DNA of 64,000 bases from positions 1 through 64,000 of the forward strand of contig KV918780.1 of the NCBI GenBank assembly GCA_002049455.2, read 5' to 3'. The position numbers and the translations under genes are program-made. Positions 12,146 through 23,408 of the stretch are shown piece after piece. The first letter of the stretch is position 1. Each line of letters opens with the position of its first letter. The notes under the pieces were generated by a model. The model saw only the letters and a list, made by a program, of their open reading frames with translations, was not told where the DNA came from and searched no databases. This stretch comes from Porphyra umbilicalis (lineage: Eukaryota > Rhodophyta > Bangiophyceae > Bangiales > Bangiaceae).

Positions 12146-12980
12146 AGCTGCTGGAATGAAGGCGAGGGCGGGGGGGGGAGGAGGTGAAGACGCGGAACGC
12201 CCAGCGGCGTGTGTGGTTTCTGACGGCGCGGGTCTTGTGCGGGCAGCGTGTGCCCGACCGAGCTTGGTGTTGTGGGGTGCGGGCGGCCGCGCGCCAGCGT
12301 TGTCGGTGCCGCAGCTGGCGATGAGGCGGCTGTGGGGCGGCGCGCAGCCGCCTGCGTGTGCAACGGGCCCTGCTCGCCGCCTTTCTTCGTCGGCCCCGCG
12401 GGGCGGTGCCCGGCGCGGCGGTGCATGCTGCTGCCGGCGCTGGCGCTCGTTGCAGGGCGTCGTCGCCGCGACGTTGGACGCGCGGGCCACGCTGGCGGCA
12501 GTGCCCTAGGTTGCCCACTCAGTCGTCTGCCATGGCGGTCGGGGTGGTCGGTCCCGGGTGGACCTTGGCAGAAGGCGCTTTTTTTCTTATTGGGGGCAGG
12601 TCCCCTGGGGCGAGTGGGGGGACCTCAGTGGGGGGACCCGCCGGGTAACTGACTTTAAAGCTAGGGAGAGGGTGGGTGCTGGTCCCACAATCACACCTGG
12701 TACTATGACCGCCATCCCGTTGTGCCCCTCGTGACGGGCCCGCCCGTCTTTTCTCGTGACTGCAGCAAAACGTGGACCACCCAGACGGTGGCAGCGCCGC
12801 GGGACTGGGCGTGGCACGCCAAACGTTTTGTCTATTGCTGGATTTCGTGCCAGAGCCGCCCCCCCAAACCGTACACTACATGCCGCGCGCGCCGTGCGCC
12901 GTCGCGCCGCGCGACCAAACACTCGAGACCCTGTCAATGCAGTTAAAACCCCGCCGCCCCCCGTTGCGCCACGGCCGCGC
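12146..12980. other. convergent 3' spacer
   Basis: Spacer between the ends of the membrane-protein gene (+) and the Ala/Pro-rich gene (-). The first part is GC-rich with antisense-like frames. Around 12585-12690 there is a run of short GGGGAC/GGGG motifs. No gene is supported. Confidence 0.5.
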
Positions 12981-15110
12981 TCAGCCCCACACCCGCCGAC
13001 GGTAGGGCTCCGCCCCCTCCCGCTCCGCCGTGCTGTCGTCGTCGTCGTCACTGTCGCGCGCCCAGCCGTCGGCGGCCATGCCGCCCTGGAACGCCGCGGC
13101 GAGCGCAACGGCCATGACGGCGGCGCGGAAGAGGCGGAGCGCGGCGCCGCCGCCCGACCGGCGCTTGCGCGCCCCGTCGGCTGCCGCGTCGGCCGCCGTC
13201 GCTTCGCTGCTGCCGCCGCTGGCGTCATTTCCGACCGCTGCCGCGGCGGCGGGCGCGGCCTTGGCCGCCGCCGCCTCGGCCGTTGCCGCTGACGCCGCCG
13301 TCGCCGCCGCTGCCGCCTCCTCCTCGGCCGCCCGCCGCCGCGCATCAGCCGCCGCCGCCGCCGCGTCGGCCCGCGCCGTCGACACCGCCGCCGCTGCCCG
13401 CGCCGCGTCGGCAGTCCGCATCGCCTCGTCACGGGCGGCCACCGCCGCGTCGCGCTGGGCGGCCATGGACGCGACCGCCGCCGCAACGGCCGCGTCGACC
13501 GCATCCGTCGACGGCGGCGGCGCGGCGGCAGCGGCCGCGCTAGCGGTCCGGCCAAACGTAACTTTGCGCGCCGCGGCGGGCGGCGGCGGCGGCACGGACG
13601 GGGCGGTGAATTTGGGCGCGGCCTTGGCGGTGGCCTTGCCGCCGCCGCCAACGACGGATTTGGCGGCGGCCATGAAAGCCGCCGACGTCGACGGTTTGGG
13701 GGCGGGCTTGGCCGGCGCCGCTGGGAGGGAGGATGCCACCGCCGGCGCGGGTGCCGTTGCGGGCTTCTTGACTGGTGCCGGTGCGGGCGCCTTGACCGGT
13801 GCCGGCGCGGGCGCCTTGGCTGGTGCCGGTGCGGGCTTTTTGACTGCCGCCGGTGCGGGCACTGGCGCGGGAGCCGCTGCCGATACCGCCGCCGACGTGG
13901 ATGCCTTGGCCGCTACAGGCTCGGGCGCCTCGGCGGCCACAGGCGTCGATGCCTTGGCAGACGCCGGCTCCGCGGCCTTGGCCCCCACGGCCGGTGAGTC
14001 GACTTTAGGGCGCTTGGGCGCGGGCGGGTCTGCCGCGGACGCCATGGCCGCCGCTGCCATGGCCGCCGCCTGCGTGGCGGGCGCCGACTTGGGGCGGCCG
14101 GCCGTTGGGGCGTCTCCCGCCGCCGTCGCCGGGCTCCCCGCCGCCGCGGCGACAGCGTCGAGCGCTGCCCCCGCCGCCGCCACACGCTCCCGCTCCCGCA
14201 CCGCCGCGGCGGCGGCGGCCGATGCCGCCGCCGCCCGCCGCCGCCGCTCTGGGGAGAGGGGCATGGATTTGGCGCGCGTCAGGCGGCGGCCGAGGCGTGC
14301 CACGCCGCTGGCGTTTGGATCCTCGTCGGCGGCAAGGCGTTTGCCGAGTGCCGCGGGTGCCTCCTTGGCCTCCGCCACTACCGCCGCCGCCGTTGCCCCA
14401 CCGCTGCCGCTGCTGCCGCCGCTGGCATCGCGGCTGCTGCTGCCGCCGACACCGCTGCTCGGCGCGCCGCTGCCGCCACTCGCGTCGCGGCCGTCGCTAT
14501 TGTCGCGGCTGCCGCCAGCCGCCGCCGCCGCCGCACGCGCCGTGGCACGGCGGCGGAGGAAGGACGCGCCGCCGCTCAGCCCCCCGACAAATGTCGACCC
14601 GGTCGGCGGCGGTGGGGAGGACGGCACCGACGAGCCGCCGGCCGTCGACGAGGCAGCCGACGCGGCCGGCGACGCGCCCGCATTGCCGCTCGCTGCAGGG
14701 ATGCGGAAGCGGCGCAGAAAGGAGCCTCCGCCCGACGCGAGTTTGCCGAGCGGCGACCGCAGCCCTGACGGCTCCTTGGGCTCCTTGGTCGACGCGCTGT
14801 TGCCTGAAGCGGTCGACGAGCGACGCTCGTCGATGCGGAGCTTGAGGGAGCGCAGCGCCGAGACGCCCGGCACTGTGGCGCCGCTGTCGGCCTTGGCACC
14901 GTCCTTGGATGACGCCTTGGCCGCCGTCTTGCCGTCACTGCCAACGGCGGGCATGGTGGAGCGACGCGTGACGCGCGGGTCGGGCGTCACGGAGCTGCCG
15001 CTGCTGCTGCCACTGGTGCGGGGTGCTTCCGCCGGCGCCGGCACCGCCGGGCGGGGGGCGGTAGGGAGCGCGAGGGGAGGATCGGGCGCAGGTGCCGCCG
15101 TTGTGGCCAT
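12981..15110 (-). CDS. Ala/Pro/Ser-rich protein with C-terminal membrane segment
   Basis: Uninterrupted 709-residue frame; the ATG at 15110 is preferred because it sits in CACCATGG and because the 52 codons before it are poorly conserved in character. Residues 1-60 are Pro/Ala-rich. Residues about 85-240 are Ser-rich with basic spots such as FLRRFRIP and SFLRRRATAR. Residues about 400-480 are a tandem (K)APAPAPVK-type repeat (about 13740-13870). A long Ala/Arg/Glu stretch predicted to be coiled coil follows (about 530-640). Near the C-terminus a basic KRR precedes the hydrophobic segment LRLFRAAVMAVALAAAF and then an acidic DSDDDDDS tail, so a tail-anchored membrane protein is possible. The family is unknown. 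The extreme Ala bias could partly be compositional drift, but the length without stops and the C/G third positions support coding. Confidence 0.6.
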   Translation of the reverse strand: MATTAAPAPDPPLALPTAPRPAVPAPAEAPRTSGSSSGSSVTPDPRVTRRSTMPAVGSDGKTAAKASSKDGAKADSGATVPGVSALRSLKLRIDERRSSTASGNSASTKEPKEPSGLRSPLGKLASGGGSFLRRFRIPAASGNAGASPAASAASSTAGGSSVPSSPPPPTGSTFVGGLSGGASFLRRRATARAAAAAAGGSRDNSDGRDASGGSGAPSSGVGGSSSRDASGGSSGSGGATAAAVVAEAKEAPAALGKRLAADEDPNASGVARLGRRLTRAKSMPLSPERRRRAAAASAAAAAAVRERERVAAAGAALDAVAAAAGSPATAAGDAPTAGRPKSAPATQAAAMAAAAMASAADPPAPKRPKVDSPAVGAKAAEPASAKASTPVAAEAPEPVAAKASTSAAVSAAAPAPVPAPAAVKKPAPAPAKAPAPAPVKAPAPAPVKKPATAPAPAVASSLPAAPAKPAPKPSTSAAFMAAAKSVVGGGGKATAKAAPKFTAPSVPPPPPAAARKVTFGRTASAAAAAAPPPSTDAVDAAVAAAVASMAAQRDAAVAARDEAMRTADAARAAAAVSTARADAAAAAADARRRAAEEEAAAAATAASAATAEAAAAKAAPAAAAAVGNDASGGSSEATAADAAADGARKRRSGGGAALRLFRAAVMAVALAAAFQGGMAADGWARDSDDDDDSTAEREGAEPYRRRVWG

Positions 15111-16698
15111 GGTGATGGCCGGAAAGTTGGAAGCGGAGGGTGGACAACTAAGCTCAGCACGATGTGCGGCCCCGGGAGAAAAATGAGGGGCGTGACAACG
15201 GTCCCAATGACTCGATGGGGGGCGGAAGATCTCGGACAGTAATGCGGAATGCGACGCTCCTAGCACATACGAATGGGCACCTACGCGCGCGCAAGCAGAC
15301 GTGGCCGGTGGACGCTTAAATGCCGTGCCGGGCCACTGCCAAGGCGCCCGCGGTGCGTGCTCAGACGGGCTGCTGCAGGAGGGCCGGTCAGAGACCGTGG
15401 TGCGCGCGAGGTGCTGTGGTCGAGGTCCGCAAGCCCCCTCCCGGAGGAGCCTGCGTAGGGGACCCTACGTCGGATGCGTGCGGGCGTGTCCCCTTCTGCA
15501 GGAGACCAACACGACAAGTCAGGGGTGTGGGGAAAGCTGCCACGAAGAAGAGCGCGCGCCAATTGGAGCGACGCACCACTCACCAAGCCCCCAGCTCTGG
15601 AAACGGCCACACGCCCGCCACCGCCACCGTGCCGTGCCTGAGGCCGCTCACCAGCACCAGGGGCTCTCAGTTTTGACAGGCCGACACCAGCGTGGCCTGT
15701 GAGGCTGCCCGGCACCCTGATCTGGGCAGCACGCGGGCCTGCGACGCTCCTCTCGGGCCCACACTACTGTACTCAGGCTTCTGTGTTCCCACACTGTCGG
15801 CTTTTGCGATTGCTGACTGCAGGGCCCTGCGGAGTCTGCGGCAGCCCCATAGGAAACGGCAGGCCAAGACGCCAGCAGCGCGGGCGTGTGGGAGCGCGGG
15901 GTGCAAACCTCGCGAGACCTCCCCCTCCCCCGCCCCACTCGCAACGTGCTGGGGCGATGCCCGGGTGCAGTCCTGACGGCCGTGGTGCGCCCTCCCCCCC
16001 CGCCGCATCCACGGCTCACCGGTTTCGGGTGGTCATCGAGTTGTGTGGACGAGAGCACGCTACGGGGGGCCATCCTCACCCAATCTCGAACTGCTCACGT
16101 TGCCTCGGGACGCCGCACCTCGACTGCCACTCTTGAAAAGCAACGGGTGGATCATCCTGTATATGGATACGTGGAGATGGGATTCTGCGGCTCATCGGGC
16201 ACCCACGCAAGCAGCCCCTCCTGGCTGGCCGCTTTGGGCGCGTCTTCGAACGCCAGCTGACGGGCAACGTTGGACCATTGAGCTGCGCCATTGGGTGATC
16301 CTAGATTTATGGGGCCCAGTGGGGCTCACGCTCGAGCTTGGGTGTTGAAGTGACATTTGGGTAAGCAGAAAGCGGATGGACCAATCAAGAGCCCCCTACT
16401 GTGGACCAGCCCACCCATTTTGAGACTTTCAAAAGACGGGCATCTGCAGCGCACTGAAGGACTGGGAAGCCCTACACTGCCTGCCTGCAAGAACTGTAGT
16501 CGGAAACGATGCGTCAGAGCAACAGCGATGGAAGCGTCCACAGCTTCGACACACCCTATCCCCTGTTCTACTGCACTAGTTGGCCGAGGCCGACGCTTCA
16601 ACCTCACCACACCCTGCATTGCATTGTACAATCGATCGTTGATTTCTGCCGTACAGCCTAACCCGCCGAACTCGATCACCCGCCCCAGGTGCACGCAG
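15111..16698. other. spacer without a supported gene
   Basis: Mixed composition, less GC-rich than the neighbouring genes. Short frames occur on both strands, all under 150 codons and without recognised domains. The part next to 15110 should contain the promoter of the Ala/Pro-rich gene, and the part next to 16699 the 3' end of the MYND gene. Confidence 0.5.
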
Positions 16699-18497
16699 TT
16701 AAATCAGACGCAGCGATACTGGCCCAAAGGACCGTAGTGTTGGCGGATGCGCGCGGAGGATCACCCGCAGCACCCGTCCACCGTGCTTTTCAAGCGGCTT
16801 TTCCCGGTACACAGCGGGCACCGCGTCGCGCTGCCACCGGTACTCGGCGGCCGGCACCACGACCAGCGCGCCAAGCCCCGGGTCGGCCACAACAATCACG
16901 TCGCTGAGGGTGAGGCCGACCGCCTCCACACCAGCGGCCAGCCCCGGTGGCCACGTCCACGCCCGCCAGTCGCCGCCGAGCCCGTGGCTCTGCGCCACAT
17001 ACATGGCCACGTGGCCGGGGAAGGTTCGCCCCAGCCCCGCGGCAATGGCCCACGAATTCCACGCCGCACACGCCCGCCGGTGTCCCTCCCGCCACAGCGC
17101 TTTGTGGCATGAGGCGGAGCACACACGGGCGACGGAGCACCCTGAGCAGCGGCGGAGGCGGGGCGGCTCGCGAGCACCGCCCGTAAGGTTCGAGCCCTGC
17201 GACCCGCACGACCAGCAGCGGACGGAGGAGAGGAAGGGCGGCACGGCGGAGGGGGGGAAGGTGGCGGGCGCCCATGGAATGCCGCCGGTAGGGGAGCGTC
17301 CGGCGGCCATGATTGCTAAAAGACGACCAGCCCCGCTGATGGCGGAGGATGGCGGCTTGGCCGCCGCCTCATCCCATGTGGCTCGCGCTGACGCGAGCGC
17401 CGTGGGCATGCCGCCGCCGCGCTCGCGGTACGCGTCAACAACCAGGTGCGCACACAGGGCCGTGGGGCTGACCTCAAAGTTGCTGCCGACCACCTCGGCC
17501 GCCGCCCACCGCGCAAGCAGCTCCAACGACGGCGCGTGGGCGCGCATCGCCACCGCCGACGTGGACCCCGACGCGGCCATGACGGCATACAGCGAAAGCG
17601 CCAGCCGCGCCGACGCGTCGTGTTCCTCAAACTGCGCACCCGTCGACGCAATGGCCGAGGCAGCGGCGGTGACCACCGCTGGCGCGTCTGACATACACCG
17701 CACATGCCCCGGTGCGGTTGCCGCCAAGTTGCTGAGCAGCGTCAGCGACCGCGCAATGTACGAGACGGATGACGGCAGGTAGGTGAGGCCAGTCAAGATG
17801 GACAAGCTCTCGACGAGGTCAGCGATGACCGTCGGCACCGCGTCGAATACCACCCGGGGCACCTCGTGGGCGAGCACCAGCAGCCCACACTCGGGAACCT
17901 GCGGCGACACGCGCCAGCGAAGTAGCGCGCGAGCAGCACGGCCCAATACTCGACCATGCACTGCGCGAGCAGCGGGTTGGAAAGAGCCTCTGCGTGGTCG
18001 TCCATGGTCGTCCGCAAGCACGCGGGCGACGCCTGGGAGTTGGTCGACATGCGGAGCCGGCGGGCCATGCCGCGACGGGACAAGATCACTAAGACCTCTT
18101 GCATCGCTCCGGCGAGGAGGGTGCCTGTTAGCTGCCGCGGGTCGGCGTGTTCCGTCAGACAGCCCGGCGCATACGCGGTGGGGAGTATCCAGAGCAGCGC
18201 CGCCAGCGCCTCCCCATCGCAGCAGCCACAGCGGACAACAAAAGCGGAGAAGAGGGAGCCTGTGCGCCCAAGTGCCATCGTGGATGCCGTGCGGTGGCGA
18301 AGGGGCCCCTCCAGCACCTCGTCGACAAGCCGCGCGATTGCCGAGGCAACTTCGGCCCAGACGCCGCCAGACCACGCGGCGTGCACTTGCGCGGGGGTGA
18401 GGCGCTCCGCGAGGTCGTCAACGTCGGGCGCGTCCGCGGCAAGTGCGGCAACGATGCGGTCGCGGGTCGCGGTCGCGGACACGCGACGACGGGGCAT
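16699..18497 (-). CDS. MYND-type zinc finger protein
   Basis: Start ATG at 18497 (MPRRRVSATATRD). The N-terminal part is all helical-looking sequence with no named domain. The MYND finger lies at residues about 409-458: CWSC, then CSGC, VCSASC and a final H-x3-C (EGHRRAC), the complete set of Cys/His ligands of a protein-protein interaction zinc finger. About 120 residues follow it. The frame changes once near 17900-17955. A 56-base intron (17954 to 17899, GTCGAG to GCAG) restores the frame and joins LLAQCM to VPECGLL, giving 580 residues. However, the intervening bases also read as plausible protein (VEYWAVLLARYF), so a one-base error is an equal explanation. The partner protein and pathway cannot be inferred. 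Confidence 0.75.
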
Positions 18498-19471
18498 GGC
18501 GCCGTAAAGAGGCGCACGAAGGGCCGAGGAAGGGGAGGGAGACACACCTTTGAGGCAAGTGACGGGGCCGAGAAAGAGGCACCAGCGGGGAGACGGCGAT
18601 GAAGCGGGGGACAAGGCACGTGGTACGACCGCGTGTTGCGTGGAGTGCAGCCAATGCACCTGCGTGCGGACCGTGCCCGCTCGCGAGTCGTCCGTGGCGC
18701 GCGGCCAGGGCAACAAATTGGGTGGCGCGGTGGCTCATGCGCGACTGCAAATCGGGGTGGCCCAATCAAAACCCTGCAACGGTCGATCCAAAAAAGCTGA
18801 CAAGCATGCCGGACGAGGATTTGTTGAATCTCGAATGCGATACACATCTAATTCCTTCCTTCCGCTGCCGGTCTTGGCGTCTTCACATGCTTGTTTTCAC
18901 TGGTCCTGCCCCTATGAAAGAACAGAAGATTACTCACGATGGGACGGTCGACATCCTATCAGGCTCGTCTCTCCAACCGTCTTGGAGCAAGGACGTAGGT
19001 AAACGGAAGCGAGCGATGCTTTTTTGCTGATGCAGAGCAACACAGCGATATCCAAGCCCGCTAATACTGCCGAAGCCCACGTTAGCGGGCGCATCGTCGA
19101 AGTATTAAAAAATACGATGCGCACTTAGTATCTAGAGCTCTACTTGCGTCTTGTATTGCATGTTTGCAATCTGGAGCTGAGGAGGCGGACCGCCCCGTGC
19201 AGCAGCAGATCGGTGCGCCCCGCTCCAGAGCGCATCCGCCACCGAGCAGATGCTTCGACCACCCGCCCCTACCCACGACCTCGCCTGCAGGCTGTCATCC
19301 GCTCCGCCGCCCGCCCGTCTCCCCCCATCCCCGCCCATCACCATTCCCTCGTGGTCTGTGCCAGCCGGTACACTCTGTGCTTCCCAGCTCCGTGTTTCAT
19401 TTCCTGCCCTTTCACTCTACCTCTGCCCAACCTACCTCTCCCCCTCCTTCCACGCCCCACCCTCCGTCGCC
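18498..19471. other. divergent spacer between MYND and pentapeptide genes
   Basis: Holds the promoters of two divergent genes. The middle (about 18750-19150) is less GC-rich. A hairpin can form at 19089-19122: GCGCATCGT pairs with ACGATGCGC 16 bases later. The last 100 bases before the pentapeptide gene are pyrimidine-rich, as in a leader. No other gene is seen. Confidence 0.5.
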
Positions 19472-20530
19472 ATGGCGTTTGTCGGCGCCCCCTTGGCAGC
19501 TCGCAGCGGCTTGCAGCGGCGGCCGGCCGCTGCCGCAGCGACCACCGTCGCTTCCCCCACGCGTCCGACGATGGCAGCGTCCCCGCCGTCGCGGTCGGCG
19601 ACGCTGCGCTCTGCGGCGGCGGCGGCGGTTCTGGCACTGGCGCTCAGCGTCGGCGTGCCGACCGCCGCGCACGCGGTGCTGCCGGCGCCCAAGCTTCCGC
19701 CGATTGACAAGAATGATAAGACGCGGTACGTTTAGGGTGGGGGGGGCGGGCCGCCTTGCAGTCGCCTGACGGATTCGGTTGGCTTTCACGTCCATGTGTT
19801 CTAGGGCCAATGTGCTGGGCGACTGGGCGGGCTGCCGCCCTGTGAATGTCCTAGGTCAAAAAATGGTGGGGAGTGGCAGCGTTGCTGGCTGCGCGCGCGT
19901 CTCACTCCAATCTGGGCGATTGCATCGCCCAGACGATGCTCTACGTACCCGTTGTTATCAGTCACTGACGCCTTGTCTTGCACTGCACATTGCTACTTGC
20001 TGCTATTGGCTGTCGTTTGTGCGCCGCTGTATGTCTGTTGCCCTTGTCGTCGTTCTGCTGACGGCATATCCGTCTCCCATAGCTGCAACGTGACGTCGTC
20101 GGCCATGGGCCAGGCCAACGCGGCCCGCGACAGCCTGCTGGACCTCCGCGAGTGCCCCCTCTCCGCCGCGGACCTGTCTGGCTTTGACATTTCTGGCGCC
20201 ATCCTGACCGGCGCGGACCTGTCCAAGGCCAACCTGACCGGCACCCAAATGTCGAAGTCGTATGTCTTCAAGGCCAACCTCGCGGGCGCGGACATGACGT
20301 CAGCCATCCTCGACCGAGTGACCTTTGACGGCAGCGACTTGGAGGGCGCCCTGCTCGTCAATGCGGTGCTGTCTGACGCGACGTTTGTCGGAGCTAACCT
20401 CAAGAACACCGACTGGACGGACGTGTACATGGGCGAGTTTGCCACCCGCGCCGTGTGCAAGAATACGAGCCTGGCGGGGACCAACCCAGTGACAGGGGAG
20501 GACACGCGGGAGAGCCTCGGCTGCCGGTAG
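19472..20530 (+). CDS. thylakoid-lumen pentapeptide-repeat protein
   Basis: Two exons, 19472-19725 and 20083-20530 (GTACGT donor, TAG acceptor, phase matched), 233 residues. The leader has two parts: a Ser/Ala/Arg-rich plastid transit peptide (about 1-45) and a hydrophobic segment AAAAAVLALALSVGVP followed by TAAHA-V, a good lumenal signal-peptidase site near residue 68. The mature protein carries a run of pentapeptide repeats (A-D/N-L-x-x pattern) from LSAADLSG through GANLKNTDW, forming a right-handed beta helix in this family. It ends with two cysteines about 24 residues apart (VCKNTSLAG ... SLGC), as in the TL15/TL17 group of lumenal proteins. The molecular role of that group is not established. 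The gene converges with the uL15m gene, 314 bases away. Confidence 0.88.
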
Positions 20531-20844
20531 GGTAGCCAAGCGCAGTGTGGTGCACAGTGAATTGGGCGGGGGTGGGGCGGGGTTGCGATGAGGAGCAGGC
20601 GGGAACTCGCGATCAGCGGCTGGTGGTCGTGTGAGGTCTGGTGAAACAGGCGGGGGGGGGAGCGTGACGGCGGGTGTCCAAAGGATGCCGATACACACGG
20701 GCCGGTACTTTTCTTCATCCACGCCATCGGTGCGACGCACGAGCGAGGCCGCCACCACTCTATTGCGGACGAACCCCATTGATACCCCAGAGTGGACAGT
20801 GGGTACAAGGACGGTCCCGGTAGCACGACCCGTACCACCCATCG
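20531..20844. other. convergent 3' spacer
   Basis: Short spacer shared by the 3' ends of the pentapeptide gene (+) and the uL15m gene (-). It contains a G-run at about 20652-20660. No further feature is seen. Confidence 0.5.
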
Positions 20845-22378
20845 CTACGGAGCGGCGGCTGCCTCACGCGGCGGCGCGTTGCCAAACAACTCCATGGGCC
20901 CGTCGGGCACCGCGTCGGCATCCTTGGGCAGCCGCGGCGGTGCGACGCCCCGCCGCTCCCGCGCGGTGCCGAGGCTGTCCGACGCCCACTCTTGCGCCTC
21001 GTGCACGTCCGCGGGCGTCGTGACGGGGCGGTAGGGGAGGCCCTCAGGCGTGCGCGACTCGTACATCCAGGCCAACTTGGGGGGCGGCCGTGCCTGCGTT
21101 GCGGGGGCGGCACAATGGAAGGTGAGGCGCACGACGACCGATACATAGGGGGTTGAGGCGCAAGATGGCCCAGACAAGATGGGAAGGAGAAAGCCACGGG
21201 GAGAGCGACGGATGGTCAGCCCTTGCGCACACATGGTGCCCGACAGCCTGCCCACCACACCTGCCACTGGCGCTCACAGCACACGGCACAGCCGTCATCC
21301 CCCCCCGACAGCCCCACGCACGTACAAATCGGGGCAGCGGCTTGCCGATCGCCGTCCACTTTTCCGGCTTGAGCAGCGCCCGCAAGCCGAGGGCGTTGTA
21401 GTAGACGAGCGACAGCGAGCCGCCAGCGTCAATGACCGCGGTGGCGGCCTCAACCGACGCCTCGCTGACGCGAATGTCGAGCGCGGCTGCCAGGCGGTCC
21501 CCCTCCTGCGTGGCCCGCGCGCGCCCGACGTGGTGCGACGAGCAGACACACACACAAGACAGCAAGCACACGGCGGTGCCGGCCATTGGTGGGGAACACA
21601 CAAGCGCGAGACGTGTTAGTCGCACACACAGCACAGGCGCCAGCAGGACAAACCAAAGCAACCACTCACAACACCCCCGAGTCGCCAAACCAGGCACCAA
21701 GCTGACGCAACCCCCGCCCCCCACCCCCCCACCCCCAACCTACCCTACAGATGAGCTTCACCCCGTCCGGCACCTTGTGCACCGCCCCCGACCGCCACAG
21801 CACGTCCATCGTCACGGGCACCCCCGCGTCAATGCGCCCCACATCCACCAGCCGCTGGATGCGGGCGACCGACACGGGCGCGAGCATCCGCGCAAAGCGG
21901 TCGTACGTGTCCCCCCGCTTCGGAAGGCGCTTGAACAGCGGCGTCTGGCCGCCCTCAAAGCCCAACCGCACCGAGCCGCCGGCGCGGGCTTTTTGGCCCT
22001 TGTGCCCGCGCCCAGACGTTTTGCCGCAGCCGCTGCCGCGGCCGCGGCCGACGCGCGTCTCGGCGGCCCGCGACCCGGGGCAGTCGGCGAGGGCGTTGAG
22101 GCGGAGGAGCGTGCCGGGGGGGGGGGGGGGGGGGTCGCCGCCGACCGCGCCACCGTGTGCGCGTGAGCAATGCCCGTGGGGGGGGGGGGGGGGGGGCGGG
22201 ACGCCGACGCTGCCGCCGGGGTGCCGTGCAAGGGGTACGCAGCGGCAGCGGCAGAGGCGGCGGCGGCGGCGGCGGCGGCGGTGCGGGGGATGCGCGCGAG
22301 CAGGGGGTGGGGTGGCCGGCCGAGGAGGCCCGCCCGCAAGTGAGTGGCGAGAGTAGCAAGCGGCGCCGAGGACGCCAT
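20845..22378 (-). CDS. MRPL15: mitochondrial large-subunit ribosomal protein uL15m
   Basis: Three exons: 22378-21744, 21505-21326 and 21093-20845. Intron donors are GTAGGT and GTACGT, acceptors CAG, all phase 0. Start ATG at 22378 ([14 protein letters not shown]) gives a mitochondrial presequence-like N-terminus. The uL15 signature is clear: [37 protein letters not shown]. Exon 2 carries [16 protein letters not shown] and [17 protein letters not shown], and exon 3 opens [10 protein letters not shown]. The LRALLKPE-to-ARPPPK segment is typical of mitochondrial, not plastid or bacterial, L15, hence the assignment. The presequence and the uL15 domain are in different frames; the switch falls at two long C-runs on the sense strand (22179-22197 and 22117-22134), so the run length is probably wrong in the assembly. 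The product belongs to the central protuberance region of the large mitoribosomal subunit. Confidence 0.88.
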
Positions 22379-23408
22379 GGCCGTGCAAACGCCGGGAGAA
22401 GAGTAGGAGGCAATGCTGCGGGGCGAGCGCAGCGGCGGCGGGAGGATCAACCAGACGAAGGTGCAAGCGCATGTTGGTCTTCGGAGGAGCGCGACGACGT
22501 TGGGTGGCATCGCCGAGACAACTACTTCCTGTGATGGCACATTCCGACCGCACACCACCTGTAGAGACCACAAGAAATTTACCTTTAATAATAATGGGGT
22601 GCTACATAAATGCTACTAAGGCCCCCGTAGGGTGCTTTTAGACTTGAAAGGGGCCTGGTTAGGGCACTTGAGGCGCTGTTTCGCCCCCGCGCCCCCGAAG
22701 TAGGGGCGCTACGTACTACAAACCGCCCGGCCAGACGCCACCTCAGCGATACGCGATATCCATGGATACGGTGTGCTGCAGCAGTGAGCCGACGCGGCCG
22801 CCACGTCCGCGCGCGTGACAAGCTCACAACGCTCGCGACGCGTCAGCCGTCAGATTTGGCGCGACGGCTCCGTGGCGCGGTCGTGCTGGCAACAAGGACA
22901 GGTCCGCTGGGGGCCCCGCGCGGGCACGGCCCCCCCCACGAGGTCGCGTTTTCCGCGCCCCCGCGCAGCCGCACGCGGACCGCAGCTGGGGGCCCTGCCG
23001 ACGCGGCCGACGTCAGCGCCAGCGCATCACCCAGCGGGGCCGCCTGGCGCCCGCGACGGAGCGGTCGCAGGGCGCGGGCGGCCACCCGCCCAGTGTTGGC
23101 TCACCACAGCCGACCCGCTGGTACAACTGGCCGCGGCCCGGCGCCGCCGACTGGCCGCCGCCAAAGACGCACGCCGCCGCCCCCTGTCCGCCGCCGCCGC
23201 TCGGTCGCCACAGGACTACAGCGCGAGCTCGTGGCACGCTCCCGCCCCTTCCCCCCCCCTCCCATTGCCGCTGCCGCCTCTGCCGCCGCTGTTGGCGACG
23301 CCGCGCCGGCCCCGCCGCCGTCAAGCGCCCGCAGTGGCCGTCGTGCCGACGGGGCGTCCCCCCCTGCCGACCTCCGCGCGGCGCCGACCCGACCACGCGG
23401 CGGGCGGG
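22379..23408. other. divergent spacer, uL15m and tandem-UBC genes
   Basis: Contains the promoters of two divergent genes. About 22560-22780 is AT-richer, including TTTAATAATAATGG. From 22800 to 23408 the sequence is GC-rich and open in one forward frame, but it lacks recognisable domains and probably includes the 5' leader of the UBC gene. Confidence 0.5.

Noticed and set aside
13030-15186. Long plus-strand open frame opposite the Ala/Pro-rich gene
   Set aside because: It is the antisense of a GC3-rich gene, which opens the opposite strand automatically. The minus reading has the start context, membrane segment and charged tail.
17185-17205. GGTTCGAGCC resembling a tRNA T-loop
   Set aside because: It lies within the MYND coding region and lacks the other tRNA arms.
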